Shown here in pieces: positions 35,605-45,519 of a DNA stretch of 64,000 nt. The position numbers were made by a program, and so were the translations under genes. Location of the stretch: NCBI RefSeq assembly GCF_018623055.1, contig NZ_CP076019.1, positions 992,001 to 1,056,000 of the forward strand. Direction: 5' to 3'. Position 1 is the first letter of the stretch, and each line of letters begins with the position of its first letter. The notes beneath the pieces were generated by a model, which saw only the letters and a list, made by a program, of their open reading frames with translations, had not been told where the DNA came from and made no database searches. This DNA comes from Halorubrum sp. 2020YC2 (GTDB lineage: Archaea; Halobacteriota; Halobacteria; Halobacteriales; Haloferacaceae).

Positions 35605-36270
35605 ATGGACGTGTTCACCGACCCCGCGCGTCGGTTCCTCTCCGCGACGGCGCCGGAACACACCGCGGTCCAGTCGGAGATGGCCGACCTCGCGGACGAG
35701 TGGGGGTTCCCCGTCATCGGTCCCGAGGCGGGGGCGGTCCTCCGCCTGCTCGCGCGGCTGACGGACGCGGACCGGGTCTTCGAGTTCGGCTCCGGCTTCG
35801 GCTACTCCGCCACGTGGTTCCTCCGCGGCGGGGCCGAGCGCGTGGTGTGCACCGAGTTCGACGCCGACGAGGCCGAGCGCGGCGTCGCGTTCGCCGCCGA
35901 TCACGGCTACGCCGACGAGGTCACCTTCGAGGTCGGGGACGCGATGGAGACGGTCGAGCGCTACGACGGTCCCTTCGACGTGGTCCTTATCGACCACCAG
36001 AAGGGGCGGTACGCCGACGCCTACCGGACGGTCCTGCCGAAGGTCCGCTCCGGGGGCGTGGTCGTCGCTGACAACGTCACCCGCGGCCCCATCGACTTCG
36101 AGGCCCTCGTCGCGCACTTCGAGGCGGGCGAACCGCTCCCGGACGACGCGGTCGACGGGGAGACGCGCGGCATCGGCGAGTACCTGGGGACCGTCCGCTC
36201 GGACGACGCGGTCGAGACGGCGGTACTCCCCGTCGGGTCCGGCATCGCCGTCTCGACGGTCGTCCGGTGA
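35605..36270 (+). CDS. O-methyltransferase (SAM-dependent, COMT-like)
   Basis: A 221-residue class I methyltransferase. The SAM motif is VFEFGSGFGYSATWFLRGG (about 52-70), with TEFDADEAERG, GDAMETV and VVLIDHQKGRYADAY (post II) and VVADNVTRG near 155. This pattern matches the O-methyltransferase 3 / catechol group. The methyl acceptor is unknown. The ATG at 35605 is chosen over a GTG at 35581 because a promoter box sits over the latter. Confidence 0.88.
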   Translation: MDVFTDPARRFLSATAPEHTAVQSEMADLADEWGFPVIGPEAGAVLRLLARLTDADRVFEFGSGFGYSATWFLRGGAERVVCTEFDADEAERGVAFAADHGYADEVTFEVGDAMETVERYDGPFDVVLIDHQKGRYADAYRTVLPKVRSGGVVVADNVTRGPIDFEALVAHFEAGEPLPDDAVDGETRGIGEYLGTVRSDDAVETAVLPVGSGIAVSTVVR

Positions 36271-36316
36271 CCCCGAGCGAAACGGTTATCATGTCGAGTA
36301 AAGAACATCATCGCGG

Positions 36317-38986
36317 ATGAGCGGAGGGATCGAAGCCGACGGGTCGAACGGTGCCCGAGGGCGCTCGGTGGTCCGCGTGCTCGTCGTCGACGACGAGCCG
36401 GGGTTCGCGGACGTGGCGGCGTCCCTCCTCGAGGAGCGCGACGACCGGATCGAGGCGACGCCGGCCGAGAGTGCGGCGGCGGCGCTGGACGCGCTGTCCG
36501 CGTCGACGTTCGACTGCGTCGTCTCGGACTACGAGATGCCCGGGACGGACGGGATCGAACTGCTCGAAACCGTCCGCGAGCGGCACGGCGACCTCCCGTT
36601 CGTGCTGTTCACCGGCGAGGGGTCGGAGGCGGTCGCCAGCGAGGCGGTCTCGGCGGGCGTCGACGAGTACCTCCGCAAGGGCGCGGAGCCGGAGGGGTAC
36701 TCGCGGCTCGCGGCCGCGGTCGGTGACCTCGTCTCGCGGACGCGGGAGTCGCGCCGGATCGCTCGGCACCTGGACCGGGTGTCCGACGCGTTCTGCGAGA
36801 TCGACGTCGACTGGCAGGTGACGTACCTCAACGACCGCGCGGTGCGGATGATCGACCTCGACGCGGACGACCTGCTCGGGGAGCGGATCTGGGACCTGTT
36901 CCCCGAGACCGCTGGCACCGACGGCGAGGCGGCCCTCCGGGAGGCCGCCGCGACGGGCGATCCGGTGCGGTTCGAACAGCACGTCGACCGGCTCGGCGCC
37001 GACCTCGTCGTGAACGCCTACCCGACGGACGACGGGCTCGCGCTGTACTTCCGGGACGTGACGGAAAAGCGGGAACAGGAGCGGGAGCTCCGCGAGCTGT
37101 CCGAGCGGCTCCGACTGGCCGTCGAGGGGGCCGACGTCGGCGTCTGGGACTGGAACGTCCGGACCGACGAGGTCCGGTTCGACGAGCGGTGGGCGGCGAT
37201 GCTCGGGCACGAAACCGACGAGATCGCCTTCGACCTCTCCTCGTGGGAGGACCGGGTCCACTCCGACGACATCGAGGACGCCTGGGACGCCATCGAGGCG
37301 CACTTCGCCGGCGAGGCGGACCTCTATCAGGCCGACTTCCGGATGCGGACGAAGTCGGGCGACTGGAAGTGGATCCGCGACCGCGGTCGCGTCGTCGAGC
37401 GGACGGATGCGGGAGAGCCGCTCCGGGCCGTCGGGATCCACATCGACGTCACCGAGGAGAAGGCGCGCGAGCGGGAGTTGGAGCGATATCGCCGCATCGT
37501 CGACGAGCTGCCCGAGTCGGTCTGTATCTACGACGCCGACGGGCGGTTCGACCTCGTCAACGACCACCTCGCGGACGTGTACGGCGCCTCGCCCGAGGGG
37601 CTCGTCGGAGAACAGAGCCGCCTCATCGAGCGGGTCCGAGAGACGAGCGACGGGGACCCGTTCGGCGCGCTCGTCGACGGCGACCGCGACTCGCTGACCG
37701 GGACGACGGAGCTCGACCTCCCGACGAAGTCGGACGCGATCATCGACTACGCCCTGACGCGGCTCGTCATCGACGGCGAGTTCGACGGGGTGCTCGGCAT
37801 CTCGCGGGACGTGACGGGGGACCGACGCCGGCAGCGCCGGCTCGAACACACCTCCGCCCGGCTGGAGGCGCTGTTCGAGCGCTCCCCGGACATGGTCGAC
37901 ATCCACGACGAGTCGGGGGAGATCGTCGACGCGAACCGGGCGATGACGGAGGCGCTCGGGTACGAGCGCGACGAGGTCGTCGGGAGGGACGTCTGGGAGG
38001 TCGACGCGGAGCTGACCCCGGAAGAGGGCGTGCGGCTCTGGAACGACCTGGAGATGGACGAGACGGTCCGGCTGGAGACCTCGTTCGTCCGGGCCGACGG
38101 CTCGACGTTCCCGGTCGAGGTCAACGTCAGGCGCATCGACGTCCGAGGCGAGGACCGCTTCCTGGCGAGCAGCCGCGACATCTCCGAACGGAAGGCGTAC
38201 GAGCGCCGGATCGAACGCGAGAACGAGCGCTTAGACGAGTTCGCGAGCATCGTCTCCCACGACCTCCGGAACCCGCTCAACGTCCTCTCCGGGTACCTGC
38301 GGCTCGCCCGCGAGACGGGCACCGACTCCTATTTCGACCGCTGCGAGCGCGCGCTCGACGAGATGGAGCGGCTGATAGAGGACGTGCTCGCGCTCGCCAA
38401 GCAGGGCGAGGCGGTCGGGTCGGTCGAGCGCGTCGACCTCGGGGACTTGGCCGCCGAGTACAGCGACGACGCGTTCGGCCCCGCCGACGGCGAGGACCCG
38501 TTCGGCTCGGACGGCGACTCGGAGGGGCCGTCGGTCGAGGTCGCCGTCGAGACCGACGGGGAGATATACGCCGACCCCGGGCGGGTCCGGCAGCTCCTCG
38601 GGAACCTGTTCCGGAACGCCGACGAGCACGGCGGCGAGCGCGTCGTCGTCGACGACCTTCCGGACGGGTTCTACGTCGAAGACGACGGGCCGGGGATCGC
38701 CCCGGACGAGCGCGACGAGGTGTTCGAGAGCGGCTACACCACCTCCGAGACGGGGACCGGCTTCGGGCTCGCGATCGTCGAGCGCATCGCCGAGGCGCAC
38801 GGCTGGGAGGTCGCCGTCGCGGAGGGTGACGGCGGCGGCGCCCGCTTCGAGTTCGTCGACGTCGACCGGCCGGAGTCGGCGGGCGCGGAACCGGGCACGG
38901 AGGACGGTGAATCGAGCGTCGCGGGCGGCGGGTCGACCGGCGTGGGCGGCGAGTCGGCCCCCGGAGAGGCGGGGCAGCGGGACTAG
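36317..38986 (+). CDS. Receiver-PAS-PAS-PAS-PAS sensor histidine kinase
   Basis: An 889-residue soluble kinase. A CheY-like receiver (about 17-135) has the phospho-Asp in VVSDYEMPGTDGIELL and the conserved Lys in YLRKGAEPEG. Four PAS regions follow (about 150, 255, 390 and 520), the second with a PAC-type ending (HIDVTEEKARERE). The dimerisation helix has SHDLRNPLNVLSGYLRLA (His about 648), then N-box NLFRNADEHG, EDDGPGIAP and TGFGLAIVERIAEAHG. The glycine-rich tail is acidic. No membrane spans, so it senses in the cytoplasm. It is an orphan; a phosphorelay with the kinase at 20491-22281 is only a possibility. Confidence 0.93.
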   Translation: MSGGIEADGSNGARGRSVVRVLVVDDEPGFADVAASLLEERDDRIEATPAESAAAALDALSASTFDCVVSDYEMPGTDGIELLETVRERHGDLPFVLFTGEGSEAVASEAVSAGVDEYLRKGAEPEGYSRLAAAVGDLVSRTRESRRIARHLDRVSDAFCEIDVDWQVTYLNDRAVRMIDLDADDLLGERIWDLFPETAGTDGEAALREAAATGDPVRFEQHVDRLGADLVVNAYPTDDGLALYFRDVTEKREQERELRELSERLRLAVEGADVGVWDWNVRTDEVRFDERWAAMLGHETDEIAFDLSSWEDRVHSDDIEDAWDAIEAHFAGEADLYQADFRMRTKSGDWKWIRDRGRVVERTDAGEPLRAVGIHIDVTEEKARERELERYRRIVDELPESVCIYDADGRFDLVNDHLADVYGASPEGLVGEQSRLIERVRETSDGDPFGALVDGDRDSLTGTTELDLPTKSDAIIDYALTRLVIDGEFDGVLGISRDVTGDRRRQRRLEHTSARLEALFERSPDMVDIHDESGEIVDANRAMTEALGYERDEVVGRDVWEVDAELTPEEGVRLWNDLEMDETVRLETSFVRADGSTFPVEVNVRRIDVRGEDRFLASSRDISERKAYERRIERENERLDEFASIVSHDLRNPLNVLSGYLRLARETGTDSYFDRCERALDEMERLIEDVLALAKQGEAVGSVERVDLGDLAAEYSDDAFGPADGEDPFGSDGDSEGPSVEVAVETDGEIYADPGRVRQLLGNLFRNADEHGGERVVVDDLPDGFYVEDDGPGIAPDERDEVFESGYTTSETGTGFGLAIVERIAEAHGWEVAVAEGDGGGARFEFVDVDRPESAGAEPGTEDGESSVAGGGSTGVGGESAPGEAGQRD

Positions 38987-39030
38987 ATCGGTCGGGACGC
39001 TGATGAAAACGAGTGCGGTGTCCGGACGGC

Positions 39031-39429
39031 TCAGAACGCGCCGGGGTAGACGCTGACGTCGGCGTGGAGCCCCTCGCGGAGCGCGCTGTGGACGTGACAG
39101 ATGCCCTCGGCGCGCTCGGCGATGTCGGCGGCGGTCTCGTCGTCGAGGTCGGCCTCGACGTGGACGTCGAACGCGATCGATTCGAGGTCGTCGTCGTCGT
39201 CGAGTTCGGCGCTCGCGTCGATCTGGATCGTGCCCAAGTCCTCCTCGCCGCGCTGGCTCCCGCCGACGCGGAGCGCGGGGAGGTAACAGGAGGCGTACGT
39301 CGCGACGAGCGTCGCGTTCGGGTTCGGTCCCGTCTCGTCGGTCGCGTCGATCTGGAGGTCGAACTCCCCGACCTGACTGGTGCTGGCGTACCCTTCTTCG
39401 GAAACCGTGGACGTCTCGATGTCTGCCAT
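39031..39429 (-). CDS. OsmC-family protein (peroxide reductase type)
   Basis: A 132-residue OsmC/Ohr-fold protein with both redox cysteines: Cys48 in ATYASCYLPAL and Cys111 in GICHVHSALREG. These reduce organic peroxides with thiols. The acidic linker ELDDDDDLESIAFDV is a haloarchaeal feature. The ATG at 39429 gives the family start MADIETSTVSEEG. It is convergent with the hybrid kinase gene. Confidence 0.87.
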   Translation of the reverse strand: MADIETSTVSEEGYASTSQVGEFDLQIDATDETGPNPNATLVATYASCYLPALRVGGSQRGEEDLGTIQIDASAELDDDDDLESIAFDVHVEADLDDETAADIAERAEGICHVHSALREGLHADVSVYPGAF

Positions 39430-39524
39430 AGTCGTCCGTCCGTTCGGCCTCACGACGATAAAGGTTGCCGGCATCGGCACGGAGAGGGCGCACCGACGGT
39501 CGGCGGTCCGCAGCCTCCGGCGCG

Positions 39525-40922
39525 TCAGTCGTCGCCGGAGGCGTCCGCCGTCATTCCGGTCGCGCCCCGGAGGTCGGCCTCGATCGCCTCCAAGGTCCGG
39601 CCGTTGGTCTCGGGGACGGTCCGGTAGGTGAACAGGAGGGCGACGACGCTACAGGCGCCGAACAGCCAGAACGTCGCCGGCGTGCCGATCCCGTCGAGCA
39701 GCACCGGGAACGACAGCGTCACCGCGAGGTTCGCGAGCCAGTTGGCGACGGTCACGATCCCCATCGCGCTCCCGCGGACGGCGAGCGGGTATATCTCGGA
39801 GATGAGCAGCCAGAACACCGGCCCGAGTCCGATCGCGAAGAACGCGACGAACGAGATGAGCGTGAGCGTCGCCAGCCACCCCAGTCCGCCGGTCGGGTCG
39901 GCGAACTGGAAGACGAGCCCGGCGACGGTGAGCGACCCGATCATCCCGCCGGTCCCGACGAGCAGGAGCGGCCGGCGTCCCACGCGGTCGACGAGGAGAA
40001 TCGCGACGACCGTCATGACGACGTTGACGGCGCCGATAGCCACCGACGCGAGGATCGACTGCGAGCTTCCGAACGCGGTCGACTCCAGCACGGTCGGCGC
40101 GTAGTACATCACCGCGTTGATCCCGGTGATCTGCTGGAAGACCGCCAGCCCGAGACCGACGATCAGCGCCGGGCGCATCCACGGGCTGAGGAGGTCGCGG
40201 ACCCCGCTGTCGGACTGGGCCTCGACGGTCGTCTCGATCTCCGACAGCTCCGAGTCGACCTCGCCGTCGCGCGTGCGACGGAGGACGGCGCGGGCCTCGT
40301 CGGTCCGCCCCCGTTCGTAGAGCCACCGGGGGCTCTCGGGCATCCGGGCCATCCCGGCCGCGAGCACGACGGCGGGGACCATCCCCGCGCCGAGCATGAT
40401 CCGCCACGACCCGGAGCCGGAGAAGGCGTAGTTGACGAAGTACGACGAGAGGATCCCCACGGTGACCATCAGTTGGTTCAGCGACGTGAGCCCGCCGCGG
40501 ACGGACGGCGGCGCGATCTCGGAGATGTACAGCGGGCCGACGATCGAGGCGAACCCGATCGCGACCCCGTCTATCATCCGCCCCGCGACGAGCACCTCGA
40601 CGGTCGGCGCGACCGCCATGAGGAACGAGCCGAGGAAGAACACCCCGGCCGAGATCAGGATGAACCGCTTGCGGCCGATGCGGTCGGATATCTGCCCGCC
40701 GACGGCCGCCCCGGCGGCCGCGCCGACCATCGCGCCGCTGACGACGATCCCCTCGATCAGGGGACTCAGTTCGAAGGTGGTGTCGATAAAGAGGATGGCT
40801 CCGGAGATGATCCCCGTATCGAACCCGAACAGGAGTCCGTTGAGCGCCGCGAGCGCGGAGACGACGTACACGAAGCGTCCGCCGTCGCCCCGGATCACGG
40901 CCCGCATATCAGCGGTTGACAT
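39525..40922 (-). CDS. Sugar-porter family MFS transporter
   Basis: A 465-residue transporter with twelve hydrophobic segments. The sugar-porter signatures are GFDTGIISGA, DRIGRKRF, RMPESPRWLYERGR, FQQITGINAVMYYAP, DRVGRRPLL and the C-terminal VPETNGRTLEAIE. This is H+-coupled or facilitative uptake of a monosaccharide; which sugar is unknown. The AT-rich 300-nt upstream region with a dyad suggests transcriptional control. Confidence 0.93.
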   Translation of the reverse strand: MSTADMRAVIRGDGGRFVYVVSALAALNGLLFGFDTGIISGAILFIDTTFELSPLIEGIVVSGAMVGAAAGAAVGGQISDRIGRKRFILISAGVFFLGSFLMAVAPTVEVLVAGRMIDGVAIGFASIVGPLYISEIAPPSVRGGLTSLNQLMVTVGILSSYFVNYAFSGSGSWRIMLGAGMVPAVVLAAGMARMPESPRWLYERGRTDEARAVLRRTRDGEVDSELSEIETTVEAQSDSGVRDLLSPWMRPALIVGLGLAVFQQITGINAVMYYAPTVLESTAFGSSQSILASVAIGAVNVVMTVVAILLVDRVGRRPLLLVGTGGMIGSLTVAGLVFQFADPTGGLGWLATLTLISFVAFFAIGLGPVFWLLISEIYPLAVRGSAMGIVTVANWLANLAVTLSFPVLLDGIGTPATFWLFGACSVVALLFTYRTVPETNGRTLEAIEADLRGATGMTADASGDD

Positions 40923-41230
40923 GGCGTACCAATTCGGCCCTAACCAACTTTTATTTAGAAGTCTTTTGGTTTATTATTAATTTAAATATATTCAATATAT
41001 TTGTGCTGACGGAGGCGAACGGAATCTATCGCTGCGCGGATTATATTTATTCGGATCTGAATAGTATTCTACGGCTGCCGCGTGCGACGGCTCGGTTGCG
41101 GAACGGGAACCGCGTACGCCGGGGACGGTGCGAACGCCGCTCGCGGACCCCGCGCTCTCAGGTCGCGCTACCGTTTATAAAAGATGGTCGTCGCCCGCGT
41201 TGTCGACGGGGCGTCCGCGGTCCTCTCGCG
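40923..41230. other. AT-rich intergenic region with a dyad
   Basis: No gene is visible in about 308 nt. It is AT-rich to about 41060 and holds the dyad AAATATATTCAATATATTT (40984-41002) about 62-80 nt upstream of the sugar-porter start, plus several TATA-like stretches. GTTTATAAAAG at 41173-41183 is near the UPF0173 gene end. Confidence 0.6.
40984..41002. promoter_or_regulatory. Perfect 9-bp dyad, candidate operator
   Basis: AAATATATT and AATATATTT are exact inverted repeats around one C. It lies upstream of the sugar-porter gene, a plausible regulator site or AT-rich promoter. Confidence 0.45.
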
Positions 41231-41953
41231 CTACTCCAGCGTGTACGTCTCGTCGCCGTCGAGGACGATCGGCTCGGCGGCGGCGCCCGCCGCCTTCACC
41301 TCGTTGACGAACTCGCGGGTCTCGATCTCGATCGGCCCGAACGAGTCGTAGTGCATCGGGAAGACGACGTCGGCGCCCACCCAGTCGGCGGCGATGCCGG
41401 CGCCCGCGGGCCCCATGGTGAAGTGGTCGCCGGCGGGCAGGGCGGCCGCGTCCGGTTCGAGGTACGGCGCGATCACGTCGACCATCTCGGACATCAGGCC
41501 CGTGTCGCCGGCGTGATAGAACGTGGTGCAGTCGGCGTCCGACTCCTGGGTCGGCTTCTTGTCTCCGATGACAAACCCCGCCGGCATGCCGGCCGAGTAG
41601 TCGGGGTCGTTCTCGATCCCGTTCGTGTGGTCCGCGCGGACCATCGTCACCCACGCGTCGCCGCACTCGGCGGTGCCGCCGATGTTCATCCCGCCGGCCG
41701 GGAGCGTGTGCTCGTGGCCGAAGTTCTCCTGAACGTAGGCCGTGAGCTCCGGGGTGGCGACCACGGTGGCGTCCTCGAACTCGGCGGCGTCGGCGACGTG
41801 GTCCGCGTGCCCGTGGGTCAAGAGGAGGTAGTCGGGGTCCAGCTCCCCGGGGTCGACGTCGGTCTTCGGATTGTCGAAGAACGGGTCGATCAGCAGCTCC
41901 GTGTCCTCGACGACGACGTGCCACGTGGAGTGGCCGTGCCAGGTGAGTTCCAT
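41231..41953 (-). CDS. Metal-dependent hydrolase, UPF0173 (metallo-beta-lactamase fold)
   Basis: A 240-residue MBL-fold protein starting [20 protein letters not shown]. It has the metal motif [11 protein letters not shown] (about 45-55), [20 protein letters not shown] (about 150) and [13 protein letters not shown] near 205. It matches the UPF0173 group of small MBL hydrolases with unknown substrate. The longer frame upstream is the antisense of the following gene, so the ATG at 41953 is used. Confidence 0.9.
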   Translation of the reverse strand: MELTWHGHSTWHVVVEDTELLIDPFFDNPKTDVDPGELDPDYLLLTHGHADHVADAAEFEDATVVATPELTAYVQENFGHEHTLPAGGMNIGGTAECGDAWVTMVRADHTNGIENDPDYSAGMPAGFVIGDKKPTQESDADCTTFYHAGDTGLMSEMVDVIAPYLEPDAAALPAGDHFTMGPAGAGIAADWVGADVVFPMHYDSFGPIEIETREFVNEVKAAGAAAEPIVLDGDETYTLE

Positions 41954-42058
41954 GGTCCGTTCCGCACGTCTCGTCGCGACGTAATAAAACTCGACGCCGC
42001 GGAGCCCGTCCCCGGCGGCGAAAGCAATTAACCGGGCCGAGCGCGAACGCTCGGACGG

Positions 42059-43126
42059 ATGCCCTCCGAGACCAGCGACCCGGGCGCCCCCCCGGCCGCG
42101 TGTCCGACCTGCGGCGAGGCGGTGCCCGCCGGTGCGGGCTTCTGTCCCGACTGCGGCGCCGACCTGGGTGACCCCGCCGACCCCGCGTACTGCGCCGCGT
42201 GCGGCGAGGCGTTCGACGACGCCGACCGGTTCTGCTCCAACTGCGGCGCGTCGCGGTCGAGCGGCGGGCCGACCGCGGTCGGGGCCGAGCGTCCGACCGA
42301 GGCGCCACAGCGGCCGAGCGGCGCGGACCCCTCTCCGTCGCATGCGGCGTCGACCCCGGAAGAGAGTTCCAACGCCTTCCGCCGCCGGGTACAGGACCAC
42401 CTCGACGCCGGCTGGGAGATAGAGCGGGACGACGGCGACCGCGTCGTCCTCGTCGACAGGGGGATCGGTTCCGTCGGGATCCACATCCTCCTGTTTTTCG
42501 CTACCAGCGGGGTCGGGAACCTGCTGTACGGCTGGTGGCACTACTCCAAGCTGGCCGAGCGCCGTCGGCTCGTCCGCGGCGACGAGACGCCCGCACGCGA
42601 ACCCACCCCCGGTAGCGGGGACAAGACGCAGGTGGAGACCGTCTCGGCGTACCTCATCGCCGTGCTGCTGCTGCTGATCGGCGGTTGGATCGGCTTCTTC
42701 GCGGCGATGATCGGTTCCCCGCCCGCCGCGCTGATCGGACTCGCGTTCGCCGGACTCGGCCTCGGCGTGGCCCCGCCGGTGCGCCGGCGGCTCGACCGCC
42801 GCCACGGGATCACGGAGTTCGGTCGGCAGCGGACGGTCGACGACCGGATCGTCCGGCCGCCCGAGTCCGTCGACGAGGCCTGCGTCGTCTGCGGCGAGGA
42901 GTTCGAGCGCGGCCTCGTCAGGCGGCGCCGCGACGAGACGGTCGTCGCCGGCGTCCCGATCCGGACCCACTCGACCCGTCACAACCACTACTGCGCCGAC
43001 TGCGCGCGGTCCGAGGTGTTCGGCGACCGCGTCGAGCCCTCGCTCGACGACCTCGCGGACGGCGACCTCGCGGACGGCGAGGAGGCCGACGAGCCCGTCC
43101 GCGAAGCGGCCGACTCGGCCGAGTGA
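42059..43126 (+). CDS. Zinc-ribbon membrane protein, unknown function
   Basis: A 355-residue protein with two N-terminal double-CxxC zinc ribbons (CPTCGEAV...FCPDCGADL, then YCAACGEAF...FCSNCGAS), a linker, a soluble segment and two to three hydrophobic segments ([41 protein letters not shown]). Late in the chain are a [11 protein letters not shown] and [11 protein letters not shown] pair, a further zinc site. The C-terminus is acidic with a doubled [10 protein letters not shown] unit. Not otherwise recognised. Confidence 0.78.
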   Translation: MPSETSDPGAPPAACPTCGEAVPAGAGFCPDCGADLGDPADPAYCAACGEAFDDADRFCSNCGASRSSGGPTAVGAERPTEAPQRPSGADPSPSHAASTPEESSNAFRRRVQDHLDAGWEIERDDGDRVVLVDRGIGSVGIHILLFFATSGVGNLLYGWWHYSKLAERRRLVRGDETPAREPTPGSGDKTQVETVSAYLIAVLLLLIGGWIGFFAAMIGSPPAALIGLAFAGLGLGVAPPVRRRLDRRHGITEFGRQRTVDDRIVRPPESVDEACVVCGEEFERGLVRRRRDETVVAGVPIRTHSTRHNHYCADCARSEVFGDRVEPSLDDLADGDLADGEEADEPVREAADSAE

Positions 43127-43230
43127 ACCGGCGGGAACTCGGCGGTCGCCGTCGCCGCTCGTCTCTCCGACCACCGTCTTGGCTTGCCCCTCCGCGAACC
43201 CTTTTCGGGCGGCCGGCCGTTCGACCCCGT

Positions 43231-43974
43231 ATGTACCGCGCACGGTTCCGCGACCCGGCCGGATCGATCCGCGAGGGCGAGTACGACCCGGCGACCGACA
43301 CGGTCGCCTTCGGCGGCGAGGAGTACGCGCTCTCCGACCCGGACATCGACGTGCTCGCGCCGACCGACCCCTCGAAGATCGTCTGTATCGGCCGCAACTA
43401 CGCCGACCACGCCGAGGAGCTCGGCAACGACGTGCCCGACCGCCCGCTGCTCTTCTTAAAGCCCCCGAACGCGGTGGCGAGCCACGGGGACACGGTGACC
43501 GTCCCGGCCGGCAAAGACCGGATCGACTGGGAGGCGGAGTTCGCCGTCGTGATCGGCGAGCAGTGCAAGGCGGTCGACGCCGCGGACGCGATGGACGCCG
43601 TCGCCGGGTTCACCTGTATGAACGACGTGTCGAACCGCGACGACCAGAACCGCGAGCAGAACTGGGTGCGCGGAAAGGCGTTCGACGGCGCCGCGCCGCT
43701 GGGTCCGGTGCTCGCGACGCCCGACGAGGTGCCCGCCGACGCGAGCGTCGAACTCCGGGTCAACGGGGAGACGAAGCAGTCGAGCGACCGCGAGCACATG
43801 ATCTTCGACGTGCCGACGCTGATCGAGGAGATCACGACGTACCTCACGCTCGAACCCGGCGACGTGATCGCGACGGGCACCCCCGAGGGCGTCGGCGCGC
43901 TCTCCGACGGCGACACCGTCGAGGTGGAGGTCGAGGGCGTCGGCACCCTCGAACACGACGTTCGGATCCCCTGA
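43231..43974 (+). CDS. Fumarylacetoacetate hydrolase-family protein
   Basis: A 247-residue FAH-fold enzyme. It has [17 protein letters not shown] (about 50), the metal ligand region [17 protein letters not shown] (about 104), [12 protein letters not shown] and [20 protein letters not shown]. These enzymes cleave C-C bonds or isomerise oxo-diacids such as 5-carboxymethyl-2-hydroxymuconate or acylpyruvate; the substrate is not predictable. The ATG at 43231 gives the standard start; an upstream frame is shadow sequence. Confidence 0.88.
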   Translation: MYRARFRDPAGSIREGEYDPATDTVAFGGEEYALSDPDIDVLAPTDPSKIVCIGRNYADHAEELGNDVPDRPLLFLKPPNAVASHGDTVTVPAGKDRIDWEAEFAVVIGEQCKAVDAADAMDAVAGFTCMNDVSNRDDQNREQNWVRGKAFDGAAPLGPVLATPDEVPADASVELRVNGETKQSSDREHMIFDVPTLIEEITTYLTLEPGDVIATGTPEGVGALSDGDTVEVEVEGVGTLEHDVRIP

Positions 43975-44013
43975 AGGCCGCGCCGCCCGTCCTCGGTTTC
44001 GGGCCTCGACAGG

Positions 44014-44020
44014 CTTTTTT
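44014..44020 (+). terminator. T-rich run after the FAH-family gene
   Basis: GCTTTTTTGGG about 40 nt after the stop of the FAH gene, a likely U-tract terminator; it could also be part of the hflX promoter, which starts about 70 nt later. Confidence 0.4.
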
Positions 44021-44087
44021 GGGCTTCGGTACCACACCTCGTTTCCGGTGAACGGTCCCCTGCGATCCGACGCCTCCCGGCGACCAG

Positions 44088-45467
44088 ATGCGCCCCGACC
44101 GAATGTCACGAGACCACGACGCGACGGACGACGCCGACGAATCGGGTCGAGGGAGCGACGCCGACGCCCCGGCCGCGGACGCGACGCCGGCCGTCGTCGC
44201 CGCGCGGGCCGACGGCGAGCCGCCGGACACGACGGAGATCCGTGAACTGGCCGTCGCGGCCGGCTACGCGGTGGTCGGTGAGGTCAGCCAGCGCCGCCGC
44301 GAGGACCCGACGTACGGCCTCGGTCGCGGGAAGGCCGAGGACCTGATGCGGCTCGCGGCCGACGTCGGCGCCGAGGCAGTGATCTACGACGGGGGGTTAT
44401 CGCCCGGCCAGACGTTCTCGCTGGGCGACCTCCTTCCGACCGGGACCGCGGTGATCGACCGCCCGCGGCTCGCCTTGGAGCTCTTCGCCGGCGCCGCCGA
44501 CTCCCGGGCCGCCGACAGACAGCTGGAGCTGGCGCGGCTGCGCTACGAGCTCCCCCGACTCCGGGAGGCCGTCGCCCGCGACGCGAGCGAGGACGTGCGG
44601 CTCCGACCGGAGGGGGACGGCCGCGTCCGCGACGTCGAGAGGCGCATCGAGTCCGCGGAGCGCGCGCTCGACGAAATCGCGGACGACCGGGCGGCGCGGC
44701 GGGCGGAGCGCCGGGACGCCGGCTTCGACCTGGTCGCCGTCGCGGGCTACGCCGACGCCGGCAAGTCGACGCTCGCGCGGCGACTCGCCGGCGAGGTCGA
44801 CGACGAGGAGGCGTTCGCGGCCGCCGACCGCCCGTTCGAGACCCTCTCGACGACGACGCGGCGGGCGACGATCGGCGGCCGACGGACCCTGCTCACCGAC
44901 ACCGTCGGCTTCCTCGACGGGCTTCCGCACGAGGCGCTGCGCTCGTTCCGGACGACCCTCGACGCGGTCCGGGCGGCGGACTGCGCGCTGCTCGTCGCGG
45001 ACGCGAGCGACGACCCCGCCGACCTCCGGCGGAAGCTCCGGGCGTCGCTGTCGGCCGTCGAGGCGACCGACGGTCCGGCGATCCCCGTGCTGTCCAAGGC
45101 GGACGCGGCCGGAGCCGACGGACTCGCCGCCGCGGTCGAGGCGTACGAGGACGCCGTCTCCGACCTCGACCCCCGGGAGTCGCCGGTCGTCGACGCCCTC
45201 CGCGCCCCCGTCCCGGTCAGCGCGCGCGACGGGACGGGCCTCGCTGCCCTCGCAGACGCGGTGGCGGACGCGCTCCCGACGGCGACGGCGACCGCGGAGG
45301 TCCCGAACGGCGGCGACGCGCAGGCCGCGCTCTCGTGGGCGTACGACCGGGGCGTCGTCGCGGGCGTCGACTACGCGGGTGAGACGGTTGCCGTTGACCT
45401 CGCGGGACGCCCCGACGTCGTCGCGGAGGCGGAGCGGCGGCTGGCGGACTCCGGCTCGTCGCCGTGA
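44088..45467 (+). CDS. hflX: GTPase HflX
   Basis: A 459-residue HflX-type ribosome-associated GTPase. The N-terminal HflX domain (about 45-190) has YGLGRGKAEDLMRLAAD and SLGDLLPTGTAVIDRPRLAL. The G domain has G1 GYADAGKST (about 220, with Ala-Asp where Thr-Asn is usual), switch I (STTTRRATIG), G3 DTVGFLDGLPHEALRSF and G4-like LSKADAAG. The start is acidic; ATG 44088 or 44103 are both possible. It probably splits or rescues ribosomes under stress. Confidence 0.9.
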   Translation: MRPDRMSRDHDATDDADESGRGSDADAPAADATPAVVAARADGEPPDTTEIRELAVAAGYAVVGEVSQRRREDPTYGLGRGKAEDLMRLAADVGAEAVIYDGGLSPGQTFSLGDLLPTGTAVIDRPRLALELFAGAADSRAADRQLELARLRYELPRLREAVARDASEDVRLRPEGDGRVRDVERRIESAERALDEIADDRAARRAERRDAGFDLVAVAGYADAGKSTLARRLAGEVDDEEAFAAADRPFETLSTTTRRATIGGRRTLLTDTVGFLDGLPHEALRSFRTTLDAVRAADCALLVADASDDPADLRRKLRASLSAVEATDGPAIPVLSKADAAGADGLAAAVEAYEDAVSDLDPRESPVVDALRAPVPVSARDGTGLAALADAVADALPTATATAEVPNGGDAQAALSWAYDRGVVAGVDYAGETVAVDLAGRPDVVAEAERRLADSGSSP

Positions 45468-45490
45468 GCGGCCGGCCGCCAAGACCACCC

Positions 45491-45496
45491 TTAAGC
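45491..45496 (+). promoter_or_regulatory. Promoter box for hisC
   Basis: TTAAGC (CCCTTAAGCC) lies about 24-29 nt before the ATG at 45520, the spacing of a leaderless promoter. Confidence 0.5.
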
Positions 45497-45519
45497 CCGA
45501 CGGCCACCGACTCCCGGGC

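Noticed and set aside
36317-38986. Two-component system with an adjacent regulator
   Set aside because: The receiver is fused to the kinase and no separate output-domain regulator is next to it, so a complete system cannot be assigned.
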